Shown here in pieces: positions 34,900 to 43,329 of a stretch of 45,801 nt of DNA. Under the pieces are notes generated by a model. The model did no database searches and was not told the DNA's origin. It saw nothing but the letters and a program-made list of their open reading frames with translations. This stretch comes from Bacillota bacterium. GTDB lineage: Bacteria > Bacillota > Clostridia > Lachnospirales > Lachnospiraceae. Location of the stretch: assembly GCA_023450835.1 (NCBI GenBank), contig JAEXGM010000054.1:1-45801 (forward strand). Reading direction: 5' to 3'. A program made the position numbers and the translations under genes. Every line of letters begins with the position of its first letter. Position 1 is the first letter of the stretch.

Positions 34900-35958
34900 T
34901 TAAATAGCGAAAACATCATTATTCTTAAACATCGTGTTTTCTACCAGCTGAACCTGATGATCATTATAAAGATACAGCCGGTATATTAAAACACTGACTT
35001 CTTCACCGGCAGTAAGCACCTCGTCCTCCAGGGAACGGTAAGAGATGAATTTCAAATTTCCTACTGCAACCCGTAATTCCAGCATATTTCCACGAAAGAA
35101 AATATCCTCCACGATTCCCCGTTCTGACGCATGGGGATAAATCTCCTGATTCAATTTGGTAACACGCACAAATTCCGGCCGGACGATAGCTTTTGTATAA
35201 CCACTATTGGCTTCAAACCCATGCAGACGTCCGTAGTTTTCAAATCCAATTGACTCACCTATAAATTTTGCCGCAAAGGGTGTAGCGGGATTTTTATAAA
35301 TGTTTACCGGGGTTCCGACTTGTTCAATACGGCCGTTATTGGTAATGATAATTTCATCTGCCACTTCCACCGCCTCTTCCTGATCATGGGTAACAAAAAT
35401 ACTTGTGATACCCACTTTGTTGATAGTCTCCCTAAGCCAGGTACGCAGCTCTTTTCGAATTTTGGTATCAATGGCGGCAAAGGGTTCATCAAGCAGGAGT
35501 AACTGAGGATTCGGAGCTAAGGCACGTGCAAAGGCCACACGTTGTTTCTGTCCGCCGGAAAGCTGATGGGGGCGGCGTTTTTCCAGCCCTTCTAACCCAA
35601 CCAGCTTAATGAGCTCCCCCACTCTTTTTTTTGTATAGGCTTTGTCTTTCTTTTGTACTTCCAGCCCAAAGGCAATGTTATCAAACACCGTCATATACCG
35701 AAAAAGCGCATAATTCTGAAATACAAATCCAATTCCTCTCTGACTGGCAGGCAGGTTATTCACCCTTTTACCGTCAATTATGATATCCCCGCCATCCGGT
35801 GTCTCTAATCCGGCAATCATGCGCAAAATAGTAGTTTTACCGCTGCCGGAAGGACCAAGTAACCCAATCAGCTTCCCCTTTTCAATAGTAAAACTGACAT
35901 TATCCGCCGCCTGATAGCTGCCGAATTTTTTATTTATATTTTCGAGTTTAACATACAT
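34900..35958 (-). CDS. cysA: Sulfate/thiosulfate ABC transporter ATPase (CysA)
   Basis: ATP-binding subunit of the sulfate importer. Walker A is GPSGSGKT (35-42), the signature LSGGQ is at 133-137, Walker B LLLLDEP at 153-159, and the H-loop VTHDQ follows. A C-terminal regulatory domain (about 240-352) is present, including VRPEFVRV and a TOBE-like segment, as in CysA. Identity as a sulfate rather than molybdate transporter rests on neighbours CysW, CysT and the sulfate-binding lipoprotein. Its ATG follows AAAGGTAAGAAGAT, six bases after cysW. It is the last gene of the operon, and no clear terminator was found in the 53-base gap to the convergent regulator gene. Confidence 0.93.
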   Translation of the reverse strand: MYVKLENINKKFGSYQAADNVSFTIEKGKLIGLLGPSGSGKTTILRMIAGLETPDGGDIIIDGKRVNNLPASQRGIGFVFQNYALFRYMTVFDNIAFGLEVQKKDKAYTKKRVGELIKLVGLEGLEKRRPHQLSGGQKQRVAFARALAPNPQLLLLDEPFAAIDTKIRKELRTWLRETINKVGITSIFVTHDQEEAVEVADEIIITNNGRIEQVGTPVNIYKNPATPFAAKFIGESIGFENYGRLHGFEANSGYTKAIVRPEFVRVTKLNQEIYPHASERGIVEDIFFRGNMLELRVAVGNLKFISYRSLEDEVLTAGEEVSVLIYRLYLYNDHQVQLVENTMFKNNDVFAI

Positions 35959-35964
35959 ATCTTC

Positions 35965-36774
35965 TTACCTTTCTTCTCTCTTGACACGGTATTCCACAAT
36001 ATTCCGCAATATCAGCAATATGATTGCAATCAGCACTAAAATGGAGGAAACGGCAAAAGCAGCCGTCAGTTTGAATTCATTGAACAGAATTTCTACATGA
36101 AGTGGCAAAGTATTGGTCTTCCCTCTCAGATGTCCGGATACTACCGATACAGCGCCGAATTCGCCCAGACTCCTTGCCGTACAAAGAATCACTCCATATA
36201 ACAACCCCCATTTAATATGGGGAAGGGTAACTTTAAAGAAAATACGAAAGCCTCCGGCCCCCATCAGAGCCGCCGCTTCCTCCTCATCACTGCCCTGGGA
36301 CTGCATCAAGGGAATCAGCTCACGGGAGACAAAGGGAAAGGTAACAAAAACTGTAGCCAATATAATACCGGGCACCGCAAACACAATTTTAATATTCCAC
36401 GCTTCCAGCAGTGGATATGCCCATCCAATCCGTCCAAATACAAGAATAAACACTAAACCTGCAATAACAGGCGAGATGGAAAAAGGAATGTCAATCAGTG
36501 TGGTAAGTATCTGTTTGCCCCGAAAATGGAATTTTGTAATAACCCAAGCTGCAAATATTCCAAATATGGTATTGACAATTACCGTAATTCCGGTAGCCAG
36601 TAAAGTCAGCTGCAGTGCTTTTATTGCATACACATCGGTAACTGCTTTTGAAAAAGTTTCAACTCCCTGCCGTAAGGCATATACCAGCACAGTGGCAAGT
36701 GGCAGAACAAGCATGAGAAACAAAAATGCCCCTCCAAGCAGTATAAATATTACTTTGACAACTTTTTGTCTCAA
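35965..36774 (-). CDS. cysW: Sulfate ABC transporter permease (CysW)
   Basis: Inner-membrane permease of 269 residues with six helices. The binding-protein-dependent transport motif is present (EEEAAALMGAGGFRIFFKVTLPHIKWGLLYGV), and CysW features are SLGEFGAVSVVSGHLRGKTNTLPLHVEILFNEF. The start is a TTG at 36774, eight bases after GGGGG, and five bases after the cysT stop. No ATG in frame is better placed. It pairs with CysT to form the membrane channel. Confidence 0.93.
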   Translation of the reverse strand: MRQKVVKVIFILLGGAFLFLMLVLPLATVLVYALRQGVETFSKAVTDVYAIKALQLTLLATGITVIVNTIFGIFAAWVITKFHFRGKQILTTLIDIPFSISPVIAGLVFILVFGRIGWAYPLLEAWNIKIVFAVPGIILATVFVTFPFVSRELIPLMQSQGSDEEEAAALMGAGGFRIFFKVTLPHIKWGLLYGVILCTARSLGEFGAVSVVSGHLRGKTNTLPLHVEILFNEFKLTAAFAVSSILVLIAIILLILRNIVEYRVKREER

Positions 36775-36779
36775 CTCTT

Positions 36780-37628
36780 TTACCCCCTTGCAATTTTATG
36801 AATTTTGGATTGGAGCAGATTGATACCAAAGAGCAGAATAAAAGCAAAGACCACCATTACCAATGCAATCGAGGTAGCGGAAGCATAATTAAACTGCTCC
36901 AATTTGTTCATGATAATTAATGGTGTGATTTGTGTTTTATAAGGAATATTTCCCGCTATAAACACAACGCTGCCATATTCACCGATACACCTTGCAAAAG
37001 CCAGACCAAATCCGGTAAGGGCTGCCGGCAGAATTTCCGGAAAAATAACCCTGAAAAAGATGCGGGAGCGGCTGGCTCCCAGAACCATTGCCGCTTCCTC
37101 ATACTGGGGGTCCAGCTTTTCCAACACCGGCTGTATGGAACGTACCACAAAAGGAATGCCTATAAATATCATGGCAATCACTATTCCTGTGGACGTATAA
37201 GAAACTTTGATGCCTATTTTATCAAATAACCTTCCTATCCAGCCTTTATCCGAATACAAGGTGGTCAGTGAAATACCTGCAACTGCGGTAGGAAGTGCAA
37301 ATGGCAGCTCAATCAAGCCGTCCAATATCCGCCGGAAGGGAAACCGGTAGCGAGTCAGTATCCATGCAAGAAGAATTCCAAAGACCACATTCACGGTGGT
37401 AGCAATGGCTCCGCAGGAAAGGCTCACTTTATAGGCAGCCACTGTCTGCTTATCCGTTACAGCCTGCCAGAAATCAGAAAAACTGGTACCTGAAAGGGTC
37501 AGAAAAACTGAAAGCAGAGGAATCAGTACTATCAGGCTTAGCATAGTAACAGTAATTCCCATGGAAAGTCCAAAGCCAGGTATAATATTGCTCTTTCGAT
37601 TGTTGAAGTTTTTTTTCAGATGAAACAC
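36780..37628 (-). CDS. cysT: Sulfate ABC transporter permease (CysT)
   Basis: Second permease, 282 residues with six helices. It carries YEEAAMVLGASRSRIFFRVIFPEILPAALTGFGLAFARCIGEYGSVVFIAGNIPYKTQ in family order, where the RCIGEYGSVVFIAGN part is typical of CysT (CysU). I chose the GTG at 37628 (VFHLKKNF), five bases after AAAGGGG, because the longer frame overlaps the binding-protein gene and has no ribosome site. It begins 11 bases beyond the stop of the sulfate-binding protein gene. Confidence 0.92.
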   Translation of the reverse strand: MFHLKKNFNNRKSNIIPGFGLSMGITVTMLSLIVLIPLLSVFLTLSGTSFSDFWQAVTDKQTVAAYKVSLSCGAIATTVNVVFGILLAWILTRYRFPFRRILDGLIELPFALPTAVAGISLTTLYSDKGWIGRLFDKIGIKVSYTSTGIVIAMIFIGIPFVVRSIQPVLEKLDPQYEEAAMVLGASRSRIFFRVIFPEILPAALTGFGLAFARCIGEYGSVVFIAGNIPYKTQITPLIIMNKLEQFNYASATSIALVMVVFAFILLFGINLLQSKIHKIARG

Positions 37629-37639
37629 TTTTATCCCCT

Positions 37640-38713
37640 TTACTTCTGATATATTTGATCGAAAATCGCGCCATCTGCAAAAAACTTCTCCGTTGCTTTT
37701 TCCCATCCCCCGAAATCATCGTCAATATTTACAAGCTGAATATTTAAATCAAAGGTATCGCTGAACTCCTTTAAAATGTCAGGGTCAGAAGGACGATAGT
37801 AATTCTCTCCTTCCAGGCGCTGTGCCTCATCTGAATACAGGTATTCAAGATACGCCTTTGAAACTTCTTCCGTATCATGCTTTTTAACATTTTCATCCAC
37901 TACCGCTACTGACGGCTGAGCCAGAATACTTAAGGAGGGGGTTATTATCTCAAAATCCTCCGGATGCTCTTTTATAGAAAGGAAAGCCTCATTCTCCCAG
38001 GCTAACAGCACATCCCCCTGTCCGTTTTCCACAAAAGTAGTGGTAGCACCGCGGGCACCGGAATCAAGTACTGATACATTAGCATATAAGGCCTTCAAAA
38101 AATCTTTGTCCTTTGCTTCATCCCCGCTGAACTTTTTGTCGGCATAAGCCCATGCCGCAAGGAAATTCCAACGGGCACCGCCAGAACTCTTAGGGTCGGG
38201 AGTAATAACTTCCACACCGGGTTTTACAATATCGTCCCAATCCTTCAGATTTTTAGGATTTCCCTTGCGTACCAAAAAGACGATGGTAGAGGTATAAGGA
38301 GCACTGTTCTTTGGAAACTCATTCACCCAGCCGTCTTCTATCAGACCCCCCTTACGCAATTCATCCACATCTCCTTCCAGAGCCAAAGTCACCACATCTG
38401 CTTCATTGCCCTCAAGTACCGAACGGGCCTGCTTTCCGGAACCGCCGTGAGACTGTATAATTTCCACTTTTTGTCCTTTTTCCTTCTGCCAGTATTCCTG
38501 GAATAGTTTGTTGTACTGTTCGTAAAGCTCACGTGTAGGGTCATAGGAAACATTGGTAATAGACACTGTTTTGGCAGATGTACTGCCTGCAGAAGTGCCG
38601 CCCGTTTCTTCCGCGGAATCCTTGCCGGTACATCCGGTTAAAACACCGGTAAATAAAACCAGGGTGATTGCCAGTACCAGTGCTTTTCTGGAGAATACAG
38701 ATGCATTTTTCAT
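37640..38713 (-). CDS. sbp: Sulfate-binding lipoprotein (Sbp/CysP type)
   Basis: Extracellular receptor of the sulfate importer, 357 residues. A lipoprotein signal ends in LTGC with Cys28. The mature protein has the sulfate-binding family pattern: ISNVSYDPTRELYEQYNKLF, IIQSHGGSGKQARSVLEG, DVVTLALEGDVDEL, SSGGARWNFLAAWAYA and VLDSGARGATTTFVENGQGDVLLAWENEA. SHGGSGKQ and GARGAT contact sulfate in homologues. The ATG at 38713 is preceded by AAAGGGGAG; a TTG seven codons earlier lies inside this ribosome site. First gene of the sbp-cysT-cysW-cysA operon. Confidence 0.95.
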   Translation of the reverse strand: MKNASVFSRKALVLAITLVLFTGVLTGCTGKDSAEETGGTSAGSTSAKTVSITNVSYDPTRELYEQYNKLFQEYWQKEKGQKVEIIQSHGGSGKQARSVLEGNEADVVTLALEGDVDELRKGGLIEDGWVNEFPKNSAPYTSTIVFLVRKGNPKNLKDWDDIVKPGVEVITPDPKSSGGARWNFLAAWAYADKKFSGDEAKDKDFLKALYANVSVLDSGARGATTTFVENGQGDVLLAWENEAFLSIKEHPEDFEIITPSLSILAQPSVAVVDENVKKHDTEEVSKAYLEYLYSDEAQRLEGENYYRPSDPDILKEFSDTFDLNIQLVNIDDDFGGWEKATEKFFADGAIFDQIYQK

Positions 38714-38778
38714 AATAATTTGCTCCCCTTTCAAAATAATTCATATAAAACCTATAAGTTTAGTATGCAATTATATTA

Positions 38779-38801
38779 CATGAATATTTTTTTTGTTGCA
38801 A
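38779..38801 (-). promoter_or_regulatory. Candidate promoter of the sulfate transporter operon
   Basis: On the minus strand TTGCAA (38796-38801) is followed after 17 bases by TAATAT (about 38773-38778), with an overlapping TATAAT slightly further down. The boxes are weak individually. Confidence 0.45.
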
Positions 38802-38812
38802 CGGGAAATTAG

Positions 38813-38828
38813 GCAATCGTTTGCGTAA
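38813..38828. promoter_or_regulatory. Operator-like site 3 (LacI type)
   Basis: On the minus strand TTACGCAAACGATTGC, matching TTACGCAAACG of site 1. The core GCAATCGTTTGC is a palindrome with one mismatched pair around a central CG. It lies about 12 bases upstream of the candidate -35 of the sulfate transporter operon, linking it to the apr-cys operon. Confidence 0.65.
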
Positions 38829-38874
38829 TATAAAGCAACATATTGCTGTAAATAGCAGAAATATTTCCCGGCAC

Positions 38875-38903
38875 TTGACTTGCAATTTTTTAATTTCTAT
38901 AAT
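38875..38903 (+). promoter_or_regulatory. Promoter of the membrane protein gene at 38940
   Basis: TTGACT (38875-38880), a 17-base spacer and a perfect TATAAT (38898-38903), ending 36 bases before the start codon. Confidence 0.8.
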
Positions 38904-38939
38904 AAACACAGCACTCTATGCTTAAAGGAGAACAAGTTG

Positions 38940-39620
38940 ATGACAAAGAAAGCCAGCCCTCTTATAGGACTTACCACAAAGCAAAAACTGCAATATTATT
39001 GGGATTATTACCGTATAACCGCTCTCGTCATTATCTGCCTTATAATAGTTATAGTAATCGCATATAAATCCATCGCTTCCAACTTACATAGATATGATTC
39101 CTACTGTATCCTCTTAAACGATGTCAACAATGCCGAACTTGTTGACCATATAAGCAAAGACTTTCCCGCCTACCTGCAAAAATCCGATTATAAAATCAGT
39201 GTAGACAACGGGTATCCCTTTTCCTATATTGCTGAAAATGATATTAACTGGCCGGAGGAAAGTTCCACTGCTAAATTCATGTCACTGACAAGTACCGGTA
39301 AAGCAGATGTTGCCCTATCGGATTATAAATCCTTACTTTGGGCCGTATACAAAGATTATGCCTGCTCTCTTGAGGATGTCCTTCCCCCCAGTCTTCTGGA
39401 GAAACTTAAACCCTACTATGTGTATGCAGATTTTAAAGGTTCCGGTGGAAATGATGGCAAAATATACGGCCTTGATATCTCCGGTACGGCAGTATTTCAG
39501 AACTACAAAGGGAATTACAGCGATGGAGTGATATTTCTTCCTAAACTAACCGCAGAAGACTCTAATCTTAAAAGAAAAGACTCTGTTATTTCATTTATTG
39601 AGTATTTCTTTCAAGATTAG
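38940..39620 (+). CDS. Single-pass membrane protein of unknown function
   Basis: A 226-residue protein with a basic, aromatic N-terminus (TTKQKLQYYWDYYRITA), one membrane helix (about 27-47) and an extracytoplasmic domain of about 175 residues. That domain has features reminiscent of a substrate-binding fold (YCILLNDVNNAELVDHISKDFPAYL, STGKADVALSDYKSLLWAV, YGLDISGTAVFQNY), but I cannot assign a family. The KQKLQYYWDYYR start is common in Lachnospiraceae proteins of unknown role. The ATG at 38940 has AAAGGAG upstream. It is monocistronic, divergent from the sulfate transporter and convergent with nspC. Confidence 0.8.
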   Translation: MTKKASPLIGLTTKQKLQYYWDYYRITALVIICLIIVIVIAYKSIASNLHRYDSYCILLNDVNNAELVDHISKDFPAYLQKSDYKISVDNGYPFSYIAENDINWPEESSTAKFMSLTSTGKADVALSDYKSLLWAVYKDYACSLEDVLPPSLLEKLKPYYVYADFKGSGGNDGKIYGLDISGTAVFQNYKGNYSDGVIFLPKLTAEDSNLKRKDSVISFIEYFFQD

Positions 39621-39637
39621 GCCGGGATAAATGAAAG

Positions 39638-39714
39638 GGCTGTTGCAAAAAGAAACTCTGGGGCGGATGACTTACAGTAAGTCATCCGCCCCAGAGTTTC
39701 TTTTTGCAGCAGCC
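39638..39714. mobile_element. Near-perfect 77 bp palindrome, MITE-like
   Basis: GGCTGTTGCAAAAAG... on the left pairs with ...CTTTTTGCAGCAGCC on the right over 38 bases per arm, with a single mismatch and almost no loop (ACTTACAGTAAGT at the centre). It fills the gap between the convergent membrane-protein gene and nspC. It may act as a terminator for both, but the near identity of its arms and their length are more like a small transposon remnant or a mobile repeat. Confidence 0.65.
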
Positions 39715-39728
39715 TCTAAAATATTATA

Positions 39729-40877
39729 TTAAGATAATCTCATTTTAAAATCTTCATAACCAAATTCTTTTATTATCTGAGTCCCCTTCTCTTCGCTCCA
39801 AAGGGCAATAGAGGGAAGTCCCATACCGTTAAAGGTATTATTCTTTACCATAGTATAGTGTCCCATATCGCAGAACACCAGAGTATCTCCTGCCTTTAAA
39901 GGTTCCGCAAAGGAATAATCCCCAATGATATCTCCCGATAAGCAGGTAGGTCCTCCAAGGCGGTAAGTATAAGCATACTCTCCCGGCTTTCCGGCACCGA
40001 TTACCTCCGGCCTGTAAGGCATCTCCAGAACGTCAGGCATATGACAGGCAGCCGAAGTATCAAGAATTGCCAGGTCCATCCCGTTATGCAGGGTATCCAA
40101 AACCTTTGCTGCCAGAAAGCCCGTATTAAGAGCTACTGCTTCTCCCGGTTCCAAATACACTTCAACCTGGTATTTATTCTTAATAAAGAGAATCGCTTCA
40201 ATCAATGTTTCAAGGTCATAATCACTTCTGGTGATATGGTGTCCGCCGCCGAAATTTATCCATTTCATCTTGCTGATATATGGTCCGAACTTCTCATCCA
40301 CAACTGCCAATGTGCGTTTCAGGACATCGGAGTTCTGCTCACACATAGTATGAAAATGGAGGCCGTCGATACCATCTAATTCTTCCGGTCTGAACTGGCT
40401 TAAAGTTACGCCCATACGGGAGCCTGTAAAACATGGATTATACATATCCGTTTCAATCTCCGAATACTCCGGATTTATACGGATACCACAGGAAATATGC
40501 CTGCTGCTGTTTCTTACCGCCTCTTTGTATTTTCCCCACTGGGAAAAGGAATTAAAGACTATATGATCACACAGGGAAAGAATTTCTTCCATCTCTTCTT
40601 CTTTGTAGGCCGGAGAGAAAATATGTACCTCTCCTTCCATCTCTTCCCTGCCAAGCTTGGCCTCATAGAGGGAACTGGCAGTGGTGCCCTGCAAGTATCT
40701 TCCGATAAGAGGATACACCGAGAACATGGAGAATGCCTTTTGAGCAAGCAATATCTTGCAGCCTGTTTTATCAATAACGTATTTTAACGTCTCAAGATTT
40801 TTCTTTAGAAGAGATTCATCCATGATGTAAACCGGTGTCTTTAAGCTCTTCGGTTCAAAGTTTAATACACCTTTCAT
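39729..40877 (-). CDS. nspC: Carboxynorspermidine/carboxyspermidine decarboxylase (NspC)
   Basis: PLP enzyme that decarboxylates carboxyspermidine or carboxynorspermidine to the free polyamine. It has the alanine-racemase fold: TPVYIMDESLLKKNLETL at the start, Lys47 in ILLAQKAFSMF as the likely PLP lysine, TTASSLYEAKLGREE, SGIRINPEYS-like CGIRINPEYSEIE, the HTMCEQNSDVL block, WINFGGGHHITRSDYD and the C-terminal CDMGHYTMVKNNTFNG. At 382 residues it is full length. The ATG at 40877 has AAAGGG upstream, supplied by a family A repeat. Last gene of the polyamine operon. Which polyamine it makes cannot be decided from sequence. Confidence 0.93.
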   Translation of the reverse strand: MKGVLNFEPKSLKTPVYIMDESLLKKNLETLKYVIDKTGCKILLAQKAFSMFSVYPLIGRYLQGTTASSLYEAKLGREEMEGEVHIFSPAYKEEEMEEILSLCDHIVFNSFSQWGKYKEAVRNSSRHISCGIRINPEYSEIETDMYNPCFTGSRMGVTLSQFRPEELDGIDGLHFHTMCEQNSDVLKRTLAVVDEKFGPYISKMKWINFGGGHHITRSDYDLETLIEAILFIKNKYQVEVYLEPGEAVALNTGFLAAKVLDTLHNGMDLAILDTSAACHMPDVLEMPYRPEVIGAGKPGEYAYTYRLGGPTCLSGDIIGDYSFAEPLKAGDTLVFCDMGHYTMVKNNTFNGMGLPSIALWSEEKGTQIIKEFGYEDFKMRLS

Positions 40878-40885
40878 TTAATAAC

Positions 40886-40960
40886 CAACCCTTTCCAATG
40901 CGCCTCATGTTTGCGCCGGGGATTACCCAGGCACAAACATGTGCGTGAAAATTGCCTTTT
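40886..40960 (-). repeat. Dispersed intergenic hairpin repeat, family A, copy 2
   Basis: On the minus strand CATGTTTGTGCCTGG pairs with CCGGCGCAAACATG around GTAATCC, followed by GGCGCATTGGAAAGGG, which is the nspC ribosome site. It matches copy 1 at 9.1 kb in both arms and in the TTGGAAAGGG end. Confidence 0.75.
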
Positions 40961-40974
40961 AATTTTCACACTGA

Positions 40975-41052
40975 CCCCTTTCGTGAATGTCCAATCTTTG
41001 ATTGAATATTCTGGAATCTGCAGTTGAAAAACTGTCTTTCGTTTTTTCAACC
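40975..41052 (-). repeat. Dispersed twin-hairpin repeat, family B, copy 2
   Basis: On the minus strand GTTGAAAAA/TTTTTCAAC and AATATTCAATC/GATTGGACATT, ending CACGAAAGGGG. It matches copy 1 (12.6 kb) along its whole length with only scattered differences. The family A copy follows directly. Confidence 0.78.
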
Positions 41053-41080
41053 AAACTCTATCGTGTCTTACAGGTTGAAC

Positions 41081-41099
41081 ACAACCTGCAAAGCTCTAA
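41081..41099 (-). repeat. Small hairpin upstream of the family B copy
   Basis: CAGGTTG pairs with CAACCTG around a four-to-five-base loop. With the two repeat copies it makes the gap between the dehydrogenase gene and nspC (40878-41120) a run of four stem-loops. Confidence 0.5.
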
Positions 41100-41120
41100 T
41101 CAAAAGTGGAAATTAATTTA

Positions 41121-42353
41121 TTAATCAACTAGCTCCGGTGCAAAGGATTCTTTCCAGGGAAGTCCGCAGCGGTTTAACTCTTCCATAAAAGGATCGGGAT
41201 TGAATTCTTCCACATTATAGACACCCGGTTTCTTCCAAAGTCCCTTTAATACCATCATAGCACCAATCATAGCCGGTACACCGGTGGTATAAGAGATAGC
41301 CTGAGAACCTACTTCTTTGTAGCATTCTTCGTGATCGCAGACATTATACAGATAGTAATTCTTCTCCTTGCCGTCCTTTACGCCCTGGAAGATGCATCCG
41401 ATATTGGTCTTTCCCTTGGTTCTGGGTCCTAAAGAAGCGGGATCCGGAAGAACTGCTTTTAAGAACTGCAGCGGAACAATCTGCTTTTCTTCAAATTCTA
41501 TGGGTTCGATGGATGTCATGCCGACATTCTCAAGTACTCTTAAATGTGTAAGATATCGTTCGGAAAATGTCATAAAGAAACGAATCTTTTGAATTCCTCT
41601 GATATTAAGTGCAAGGGATTCCATTTCCTCATGATGTAAAAGATACATATCCTTTTCTCCGATTTCAGGGAAATTATACACTCTCTTAATACTGAGGGGT
41701 TCTGTTTCAATAAATTTTCCATTCTCAAAATAGCTTCCGTTAGCGGTTATCTCACGGATATTGATTTCCGGATTAAAGTTTGTTGCAAAAGGATAGCCAT
41801 GGTCACCTGCATTGGCATCTAAGATATCAAGCTGGTGAATTTCATCAAACTCATGTTTCATGGCATAGGCAGAAAATACCCCTGTTACCCCCGGGTCAAA
41901 GCCACAGCCAAGAACTGCTGTAATTCCTGCTTTTTCAAACCTTTCTCTGTATTCCCACTGCCACTTGTACTCGAACTTTGCTGTATCCAGAGGTTCATAG
42001 TTGGCAGTATCCAGATAATCGGTCTTTGTGGCAAGGCAGGCATCCATAATAGTAAGATCCTGATAAGGGAGAGCCACGTTGATAACAATATCCGGTTTGA
42101 AACTGTTTATTAACTGAATCAGCTCTTCGGTATTGTCCGCATCCACCTGAGCAGTAGTTATTTTAGTGAAGGCATCCTTCCCGTAAAGAGGATTGCTCCC
42201 CTGTTCTTTTTCAATCTTAGCCTTATAAGCATCGCACTTGGAAACAGTTCTGCTTGCTATTAATATTTCTGTAAAAACCTCCGGGTTCTGGCAGCATTTA
42301 TGAATTACTACTCCGGCTACTCCTCCGGCACCGATAATTAATGCTTTTGACAT
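41121..42353 (-). CDS. Carboxynorspermidine synthase-type dehydrogenase (saccharopine dehydrogenase family)
   Basis: NADPH enzyme that condenses a diamine (putrescine, diaminopropane or agmatine) with aspartate semialdehyde. The Rossmann motif is GAGGVAG (8-14), followed by IVINVALPYQDLTIMDACLATKTDYLDTANYE, AVLGCGFDPGVTGVFSAYAMKHEFDEIHQLDILDANAGDHG and ISYTTGVPAMIGAMMVLKGLWKKPGVYNVEEFNPDPFMEEL in family order. Its 410 residues are full length. The ATG at 42353 follows AAAGGAGG. It stands between speE and nspC, whose product takes its product, so the pair gives the carboxyspermidine route. The diamine substrate is not shown. Confidence 0.92.
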   Translation of the reverse strand: MSKALIIGAGGVAGVVIHKCCQNPEVFTEILIASRTVSKCDAYKAKIEKEQGSNPLYGKDAFTKITTAQVDADNTEELIQLINSFKPDIVINVALPYQDLTIMDACLATKTDYLDTANYEPLDTAKFEYKWQWEYRERFEKAGITAVLGCGFDPGVTGVFSAYAMKHEFDEIHQLDILDANAGDHGYPFATNFNPEINIREITANGSYFENGKFIETEPLSIKRVYNFPEIGEKDMYLLHHEEMESLALNIRGIQKIRFFMTFSERYLTHLRVLENVGMTSIEPIEFEEKQIVPLQFLKAVLPDPASLGPRTKGKTNIGCIFQGVKDGKEKNYYLYNVCDHEECYKEVGSQAISYTTGVPAMIGAMMVLKGLWKKPGVYNVEEFNPDPFMEELNRCGLPWKESFAPELVD

Positions 42354-42437
42354 CGTAAGACCTCCTTTGTACTTCTCTACATTATTCGTATATTGTTACA
42401 GCTTCCTATATTATTACAGATAAACCTTTTGTTTTTG

Positions 42438-43292
42438 TTATTCCATGGACTCTTCCAGTTGTTCTTTCACATAATTTGGGATAGCAAAGGAGCCTAGGTG
42501 AAGGTCTGTATTATAATATCTGGTTTTAAGTCCTAATTTATTCCATTCATCCGCCTTTAAATCCTTCATCGGGTCATACTTTTTTGACGCAAAGCCGAAC
42601 AGCCAATGTCCTGAAGGATAAGTCGGGATATGTGCCTGATAGACCTTTGCAATGGGAAAAGTATCCTGAATCCGTTTATGCGCTCTGGTCATGGAGGCGG
42701 CATAGGATGAATAATACATACTCTCATGCTGATTTACCAGAATTCCGTCTTCTTTTAATGCCCTGTAACAGTTGCCGTAAAATTCTTTTGTAAATAAGCC
42801 TTCTCCTGGGCCGAAGGGATCAGTGGAATCTACAATAATCAGGTCGTATTCGCTTTCTTTCCCTCTGACAAAGCGAAGACCGTCTTCAAAGTACAGATGT
42901 ACTTTGGGATCTGTAAGTTTACAGGCAGTTTGAGGCAAATATTCCTTACACTGTTTAACAACTTCTTCGTCTATCTCCACCATATCAATATGCTCTATTG
43001 CTTCATAACGTAAAAGTTCTCTTACCGTTCCGCCGTCTCCTGCACCGATTACCAGTACCTTGCGAATTGCAGGATTTACTGCCATTGGCACATGGGTAAT
43101 CATATCATGGTATATAAATTCATCCTTCTCCGTTACCATAAGGCAGCCGTCAAGTGTGAGGATTCTTCCGAATTCTTTGGATTCAAAAATATCAATTCTT
43201 TGAAAGTCGCTCTGAAGGCTGACCAACTGCTTATCAATCTTTATGGAGAAACGAGCTTCCTCCGTATGGTTTTCCGTATACCACAGCTCCAT
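42438..43292 (-). CDS. speE: Spermidine synthase (SpeE), aminopropyltransferase
   Basis: Transfers an aminopropyl group from decarboxylated SAM to putrescine or another amine. The Rossmann-like methyltransferase fold has GAGDGG (83-88), DMVEIDEEVV and DSTDPFGPGEGLF with the catalytic Asp155; the N-terminal beta domain (LWYTENHTEEARFSIKIDKQL, YHDMITHVP) is typical. It has 284 residues. The ATG at 43292 has AAAGGG about a dozen bases upstream. Preceded by a family A repeat after speA. SpeD in the same operon supplies decarboxylated SAM. Confidence 0.93.
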   Translation of the reverse strand: MELWYTENHTEEARFSIKIDKQLVSLQSDFQRIDIFESKEFGRILTLDGCLMVTEKDEFIYHDMITHVPMAVNPAIRKVLVIGAGDGGTVRELLRYEAIEHIDMVEIDEEVVKQCKEYLPQTACKLTDPKVHLYFEDGLRFVRGKESEYDLIIVDSTDPFGPGEGLFTKEFYGNCYRALKEDGILVNQHESMYYSSYAASMTRAHKRIQDTFPIAKVYQAHIPTYPSGHWLFGFASKKYDPMKDLKADEWNKLGLKTRYYNTDLHLGSFAIPNYVKEQLEESME

Positions 43293-43329
43293 CTTTTAAT
43301 CATACCCTTTCATGTTAGTATGAATCATA

